This document shows positions 59,683 through 64,000 of a stretch of 64,000 nucleotides of DNA, piece after piece. Position numbers and translations under genes: made by a program. Origin of the DNA: an uncultured Lachnospiraceae bacterium. GTDB lineage: Bacteria; Bacillota; Clostridia; Lachnospirales; Lachnospiraceae. The stretch covers positions 19,240 through 83,239 of the forward strand of contig CANBFE010000016.1 in assembly GCA_947367855.1 (NCBI GenBank), given 5' to 3'. A model generated the notes under the pieces. That model was not told the DNA's origin. It worked only from the letters and a program-made list of their open reading frames with translations, and searched no databases. Positions within the stretch are counted from its first letter, which is position 1. Every line of letters begins with the position of its first letter.

Positions 59683-61125
59683 TTATCTATTTTCTGTTCT
59701 GTCCTCTTTTACGGCCCTTATCAAAAGCCTCTCCCCGGAGCCTTCCTGTACAATTCCCTGTACTGTCAGTCCGTTTTTCAGATTCTCCCTGATTTCCCTG
59801 CAGAATTCCCGGGTTATCTGTTCCCCGGGAACCAGAATCGGCACTCCTGGCGGATACAGGTTGACAAACTCGGCAGCATACCGTCCGGCGCTCTCCTCCA
59901 GAGCCACATTCTCGGGCTCCCTTTCCCAGGCTTCCGCCAGAGGAATGCTTTTCTCTCCCGGGAAAAAACGAAACGGGGAGGACCCGCTCTTCTCTCCCTC
60001 CGGATTATCGGCCTCCATCCTCTTTTCCATGTCCAGAAGCGCTTCCGTCATGCGCTCATATGCTTCTTTTTTGTCATTTATGGTAAACATGGCCAGAACA
60101 AAGTCCCGTCCCGCCATTTCTGTCTGCAGATGATATTCCCGAAGCAGTCTGTCATACAGCTGCTTTCCTGTGAGCGTTGTCCGTCTGACTGATATCAACA
60201 GCTTCCCGATATCCTGTCTCCCACTGCCTCCCTGCAGAAAACGGAAATATCTGCATCCAGAAAGCCTCTCCATCATTTCCCCGTACAGACTTCTGAACTG
60301 CCCAAAAGCTTTCTCCCCATGCAGGCGCACAAATTCCAACGCATTGTCAATGCTGGCCATCAGGGGATAGGATGGGCTGCTGGTCTGGTAAATATGCAGG
60401 AAACGTCTCAGCCTGTCTCTGTCAGCCAGGTTTCCGTTTACATGGAGCAGCGCCGTCTGTGTCAATGCAGGGAGCGTTTTGTGTACACTGTGAATAACCA
60501 GGTCTGCGCCTGCCTGGCAGGCATTCCCCGGAAAGCCTTCAGCCATTCCCAGATGTGCTCCATGAGCCTCGTCCACAATCAGGGGAATCCCCCTTTCATG
60601 AACAACCCGGGCTATCCCGGAAAGATCCGCTATCCTTCCCTCATATGTTGGGGAAACCACCAACACTGCTTCCGCCTCCGGAGCCTCATCCAGTCCCCTT
60701 CGGACCTGTTCCGGAGTCACTGCCTCTAAAATGCCAAATTGCTCCAGATAATCCGGATACAGATAATGCGGTTTCAGCCGACGCAGATAAACGGCGTGGT
60801 ATGCCGATTTATGACAGTTCCGGGACATCAGAATATGCCCTCCAAAGGAGACCGCGCAGCTGACGGCAGCCAGAATCCCACAGGTACTGCCATTTACCAG
60901 ATAATAGCTTTCCTCGGCTCCATAGAGCCTGGATGCCGCTTCCTGCAGTTCACGAAGAATGCCTTCCGCCTGGTGAAGATTATCAAATCCGTCTATTTCC
61001 GTAATATCCGTCTTATACCACTCACCGGGAAGCCTTCCCCACCCCTGCCTTTTATGCCCCGGCATATGATAGGGGTAAATATCTCCCTCCCCATAGGCTG
61101 ACAGCTTCTCATACAAATGTTCCAA
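59683..61125 (-). CDS. Orn/Lys/Arg decarboxylase-family protein (YaaO-like)
   Basis: A 480-residue fold-I PLP enzyme. The entry motif DIYPYHMPGHKRQGWG, the strand LIVDEAHGAHLG and the cofactor lysine Lys216 in HSVHKTLPALTQTALLH mark the family. The C-terminal domain has NLYPPGVPILVPGEQI. Substrate among arginine, lysine and ornithine cannot be told. The start is TTG with AAGGA nine bases upstream and overlaps the HD-gene end by 17 bases. A yaaO homologue stands before tmk in B. subtilis, which matches this location. Confidence 0.92.
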   Translation of the reverse strand: MEHLYEKLSAYGEGDIYPYHMPGHKRQGWGRLPGEWYKTDITEIDGFDNLHQAEGILRELQEAASRLYGAEESYYLVNGSTCGILAAVSCAVSFGGHILMSRNCHKSAYHAVYLRRLKPHYLYPDYLEQFGILEAVTPEQVRRGLDEAPEAEAVLVVSPTYEGRIADLSGIARVVHERGIPLIVDEAHGAHLGMAEGFPGNACQAGADLVIHSVHKTLPALTQTALLHVNGNLADRDRLRRFLHIYQTSSPSYPLMASIDNALEFVRLHGEKAFGQFRSLYGEMMERLSGCRYFRFLQGGSGRQDIGKLLISVRRTTLTGKQLYDRLLREYHLQTEMAGRDFVLAMFTINDKKEAYERMTEALLDMEKRMEADNPEGEKSGSSPFRFFPGEKSIPLAEAWEREPENVALEESAGRYAAEFVNLYPPGVPILVPGEQITREFCREIRENLKNGLTVQGIVQEGSGERLLIRAVKEDRTENR

Positions 61126-61687
61126 TGTCGTATGTCCTTAATTTCCGGAGAATTGCCCCATGGCCTCTGTGCATATGCAGCGTCTCCATCAGGGAACACC
61201 ACTTGTCCGCAGCAGTGACCACCCAGGCCTCCCTGCATCCCGGAGGCACCACGGTCAGCGGCCACATATGCTTTTTGATGATATCCTTCTCCCGTTCTGT
61301 CAGCCTGTATTCTCTCAGCGCATTTCTCAATGCTATGCCCGGATGGTAAAATCCATGTAATTTGTGTGGATTTTCGTGATCAGGTATGTGCCAGTCATAC
61401 AGAAAATAGTCATGCAGCAGTGCGCCTCTGATCAGCTCTCTCCTGCTGCAGGCCAGATGCAGTTTGTCACTGAGCGCTATGCTGTATCTGGCCACATTCA
61501 GCACATGGGCGTTTACTGTCATATTGCCGTGCTGGATATACTCCTTCATTCGGTTAAAATTCTCCGACTCCAGGATATCAGGGGCACTGTTCTCAATCAG
61601 CCTCTGTATTTCCCGGAATCGTATCAGTTTTTTCTGCCATCTCTGTGACTGACGCATTGAGCGATATCTCAAAATTCTTTTTGTCAT
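61109..61687 (-). CDS. HD-domain phosphohydrolase
   Basis: A 192-residue protein with the HD signature (VNAHVLNVARYSIALS, GALLHDYFLYDWH and FYHPGIALRNAL). The histidine and aspartate ligands in HD occur in LLHDYF. A C-terminal MWPLTVVPPGCREAWVVTAADKW completes the metal site. Substrate unknown, with nucleotides or phosphorylated metabolites expected. AAGGAG lies before the ATG at 61687. Confidence 0.85.
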   Translation of the reverse strand: MTKRILRYRSMRQSQRWQKKLIRFREIQRLIENSAPDILESENFNRMKEYIQHGNMTVNAHVLNVARYSIALSDKLHLACSRRELIRGALLHDYFLYDWHIPDHENPHKLHGFYHPGIALRNALREYRLTEREKDIIKKHMWPLTVVPPGCREAWVVTAADKWCSLMETLHMHRGHGAILRKLRTYDIGTFV

Positions 61688-61749
61688 TTTTTTGCTCCTT
61701 AAAATAAACAAAAATTTTCACGTACCATACTATTCCAGTGTCCGCTGTA

Positions 61750-63573
61750 TCAGGCGGCAGATTCCCCTGCAGGCGGCTCAACCGGAGTTTCATCAGAGGG
61801 CTGCGGTGTCTCTGCAGGCGGCTGTGGCGTCTCTGCGGGTGGCTGCGGCGTCTCTGCAGGCGGCTGTGGCGTTTCTATAGGCGGCAGTGGATCTGTTGGT
61901 ATTCCCTGTGCTGGCGGCAGTGTTTCCTCCGGCTGCGGCGTCTCTGCAGGCGGCTGTGGCGTCTCCGCAGGCGGCTGCGGTTCTTCCCATCCTCCTTCCT
62001 CCGGCACTGTCTCCTCAGGCTCTACCGTTGTCACCGGACCTATATAAGGAATTCCGTCTGTATAGTAGCAGATAACCGGAAATCCCTCCGATACATACTG
62101 ATATATCTGGGCTGCCTTATCCGGTGGAAGGTTAATGCATCCATGGGAACCGTTTGTCACAAAAATCTGGCCTCCAAAAGAACCTCTCCACTTGGCATCA
62201 TGCATCCCGTAATTACCATAAAATGGCATCCAGTAGCTCACCGGAGTACGATAGGTTGCTCCTTTCAGCACGGCATCCCTTGTCTTATAGGCCAGGCCGA
62301 AGATTCCCTCAGGCGTTACACAGTCATAAGTAGATACCATGGTTCCGGATACAAAATCCGTCTCCAGTACAATCTCCCCGTCCTGATATAAGTACAGATG
62401 CTGATTTGTCAGATCTGCCTCCACATAAGAACCGCCAATGTCATTTGCCCCCTTCTGCCTTGCCGTAATACTGTACTCCGGCTCCCTCTCCGTATTTTTT
62501 CCCTGGTATATCAGCTGCACCAACTGGTCTGATTCATTCTTGGTATCGGTTTTCCATCCATAATTTCTACTGGAAAGCGTCAACTCTGTCCCGCCTGTGG
62601 TCACAAACTTCTTTTTCTTTCCGTATGTATCATTGGCCGCCGCCTGCTCCTTCACAAATTCGCCGACCCTGTCCTCATCCAGAACCGGCTTCCCATTCTC
62701 CATGGTAATCCATTCGTGCAGCATTCTGTAATCCAGAATCACTTCCGCGCCGTTCCAGTCATAGGTGATTTTTGCCCCAAGCCACTTATTTACGGTATCA
62801 ACAGCATCTGTAAGCTTTCGGTCATCCTGCCTGACAGCAGCCTCGGCATAGCAGTCCTGTTCCTCCAGGTCAAGGCTCGCCTCCTGGCTGTTGATGGTAT
62901 CTGCAATCAGCTGAATTGCCTTCTCCACATCCATTTCGGTCCCACGGGTCTCGGAAACAATTTCATAAACTCCCAGTTCCTCGGAATACTCATCTATATA
63001 TGCATTTTGGGCTTTTTTCATATTTGTGCGCTTACAGGCATCCCAGGATCTCACCTTACTTTCCAACAAGTCCCGGTCAAAAATAACACCTCTTTCCACA
63101 AAATACGAATATGTTTTATTCAGATAAGCCAGAATCCATTGAAACTCTTTCTGCCCGGCAAGAAATCCCTCCACAGCTTCTTTTGTATTTCCAAAATTCA
63201 ATCCGATATCTTCTGCTGTAATCGTTCCCAATACCGCACCGGAATCTCCGGTCCTGAAATCCCTGCCTGTAACCTCTAACATATAATCTCCGGTATTAGC
63301 ATCCAACAAAGCAACGACATCTCCCGGCTCCATATTTCCACATGCTATACCATTGATGCTCGTATTCGGGAAAAAATGGGTTCGATAGTATATTGCTGCC
63401 CTGTAATATGCAGCTGCTCCGGCCAGGAGCAGAATCAGAAGCAGGGTAGCTGCTATTATATATTTCTTTTTTCTGCTCTTCTTCGGTAGAATCACTGCAT
63501 CCGCTTCCTGTTTTCCCTTTTGGGGATTTGGAGCCGTATCCGTTAAGATCTCCTCGGTCTGATTCTTTTTCAT
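61750..63573 (-). CDS. L,D-transpeptidase with peptidoglycan-binding domains and proline tail
   Basis: A 607-residue membrane-anchored wall enzyme that makes 3-3 peptide cross-links. One transmembrane helix near the N-terminus (YIIAATLLLILLLAGAAAYY) is followed by two YoaR/VanW-type peptidoglycan-binding repeats (about 65-330) and a YkuD catalytic domain (about 360-500). YkuD residues are GMHDAKWRGSFGG and SHGCINLPPDKA (Cys479). A C-terminal tail of about 100 residues is made of PPAETPQ repeats. GGAG lies seven bases before the ATG at 63573. Confidence 0.94.
   Translation of the reverse strand: MKKNQTEEILTDTAPNPQKGKQEADAVILPKKSRKKKYIIAATLLLILLLAGAAAYYRAAIYYRTHFFPNTSINGIACGNMEPGDVVALLDANTGDYMLEVTGRDFRTGDSGAVLGTITAEDIGLNFGNTKEAVEGFLAGQKEFQWILAYLNKTYSYFVERGVIFDRDLLESKVRSWDACKRTNMKKAQNAYIDEYSEELGVYEIVSETRGTEMDVEKAIQLIADTINSQEASLDLEEQDCYAEAAVRQDDRKLTDAVDTVNKWLGAKITYDWNGAEVILDYRMLHEWITMENGKPVLDEDRVGEFVKEQAAANDTYGKKKKFVTTGGTELTLSSRNYGWKTDTKNESDQLVQLIYQGKNTEREPEYSITARQKGANDIGGSYVEADLTNQHLYLYQDGEIVLETDFVSGTMVSTYDCVTPEGIFGLAYKTRDAVLKGATYRTPVSYWMPFYGNYGMHDAKWRGSFGGQIFVTNGSHGCINLPPDKAAQIYQYVSEGFPVICYYTDGIPYIGPVTTVEPEETVPEEGGWEEPQPPAETPQPPAETPQPEETLPPAQGIPTDPLPPIETPQPPAETPQPPAETPQPPAETPQPSDETPVEPPAGESAA
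61793..61990 (-). repeat. Tandem repeat coding for PPAETPQ units
   Basis: Seven-residue units (21 bases each) repeat about six times in two blocks with a variant spacer (PEETLPPAQGIPTDPL). They form the surface-spanning end of the L,D-transpeptidase. Unit number probably varies between strains. Confidence 0.75.
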
Positions 63574-63633
63574 TTTCTTTCTCCAATACATAAATTGTCT
63601 TTAAAACATATACAATAATTATAACATATTTTT

Positions 63634-63681
63634 TTATAAAAAAACAGCACCAAAAGGCTAATTTCTACCTTTTAATGCTGT
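63634..63681 (-). terminator. Terminator of the tRNA operon
   Basis: ACAGCA-AAAAGG (63644-63657) pairs with CCTTTT-TGCTGT (63668-63681). On the minus strand seven T residues follow. It lies 37 bases after tRNA-Phe. Confidence 0.85.
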
Positions 63682-63718
63682 CTTTTGATTCTATATCAGA
63701 AAATCTCAAATAAAAAAA

Positions 63719-63791
<73 letters not shown>

Positions 63792-63820
63792 ATAAAGTCT
63801 TTGCAGATATAAAGACTTAG

Positions 63821-63894
63821 TAGCGGGGATAGGATTTGAACCTATGACCTTCGGGTTATGAGCCCGACGAGCTTCCAGACTGCTCCACCCCGCG
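63821..63894 (-). tRNA. Initiator tRNA-fMet (CAT)
   Basis: A 74-base gene with anticodon CAT in GGGCTCATAACCC. Three G-C pairs flank the loop and position 1 (C) does not pair with position 72 (T), both marks of the initiator. Confidence 0.93.
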
Positions 63895-63916
63895 TTATAA
63901 AATTATATGATTCAAA

Positions 63917-63998
63917 TGGATGGAGGTGGATTCGAACCACCGAAGCAATTTGCAGCAGATTTACAGTCTGTCCCCTTTGGCCACTCGGGAATCCATCC
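63917..63998 (-). tRNA. tRNA-Tyr (GTA)
   Basis: An 82-base gene with anticodon GTA in CTGTAAATC and a long variable arm (TGCTGCAAATTGC). Acceptor stem GGATGGA/TCCATCC. It ends two bases before the window edge. Confidence 0.94.
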
Positions 63999-64000
63999 AT

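Noticed and set aside
61793..61990. Regular repeats that could suggest a CRISPR array
   Set aside because: The units are adjacent without unique spacers and code for PPAETPQ in frame.

Overview
The window looks like chromosome from a spore-forming gut member of Clostridia, most likely Lachnospiraceae. Three things point there. Spore genes are present (spmA/spmB, two small coat proteins, ricT). Family combinations typical of that group occur (DUF4173 with DUF2975 and a Cro/CI regulator, AgrB with GHKL kinase and LytTR regulator, VanW-type wall proteins, YaaR). Housekeeping genes use strong AGGAGG-type ribosome sites and textbook sigma-A promoters. No phage, insertion sequence, plasmid or CRISPR signature is visible. 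The genus cannot be fixed from this sequence alone.

Layout. (1) 1-5.2 kb, minus strand: zinc-ribbon protein (cut by the left edge), trmL, a class I aminotransferase with its Lrp-type regulator, an AIR-synthase-like protein, a VanW wall protein and a 35-residue membrane peptide. (2) 5.3-13.3 kb: a membrane-anchored hypothetical protein, a patatin-like lipase, uppP, glpK, a GT39-like membrane protein, a Sel1-repeat protein and a DegV-like protein. (3) 13.4-17.5 kb: a complete agr-type peptide quorum-sensing locus. agrB and a 39-codon agrD are on the plus strand, agrC and agrA face them, and two XRE regulators flank the set. (4) 17.6-29.6 kb: subtilisin-like protease; a PHP phosphoesterase / two-ABC-exporter / GNAT operon; a DUF2975 / Cro-CI / DUF4173 operon; a kinase-fold protein; a GH13 amylase. 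(5) 29.8-50.7 kb: a carbohydrate region. It holds two AraC regulators, a TrmB/MFS/SGNH operon, a GH38-GH125-GH38 alpha-mannosidase operon, a GntR-LacI hybrid repressor, a sugar ABC importer, a GH127-like enzyme and a GH2 enzyme. (6) 50.8-64 kb, minus strand: spmAB, coat proteins, rsmI, a yabB-like methyltransferase, ricT, holB, yaaR, a guanylate-kinase-like protein, pyk, a YaaO-like decarboxylase, an HD protein, an L,D-transpeptidase, and tRNA-Phe, tRNA-fMet and tRNA-Tyr.

How the parts work together. In the agr locus AgrB should process AgrD to a cyclic peptide sensed by AgrC, which phosphorylates AgrA. AgrA would then act on a promoter upstream of agrB, where I see two TAnnGTTCCT direct repeats exactly 22 bp apart, the second in the -35 position of a TATAAC -10 box. 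AgrD has no cysteine, so a serine (lactone) ring is implied. In the sugar region the mannosidase operon, the repressor gene and the ABC importer share nearly identical promoters (TTGACATAT, 17-bp spacer, TATAAT/TATACT), which suggests one regulon for import and trimming of alpha-mannosides such as N-glycan fragments. The right-hand cluster keeps the order of the Bacillus subtilis yaaO-to-rsmI region, but with a guanylate-kinase-like gene where tmk is expected.
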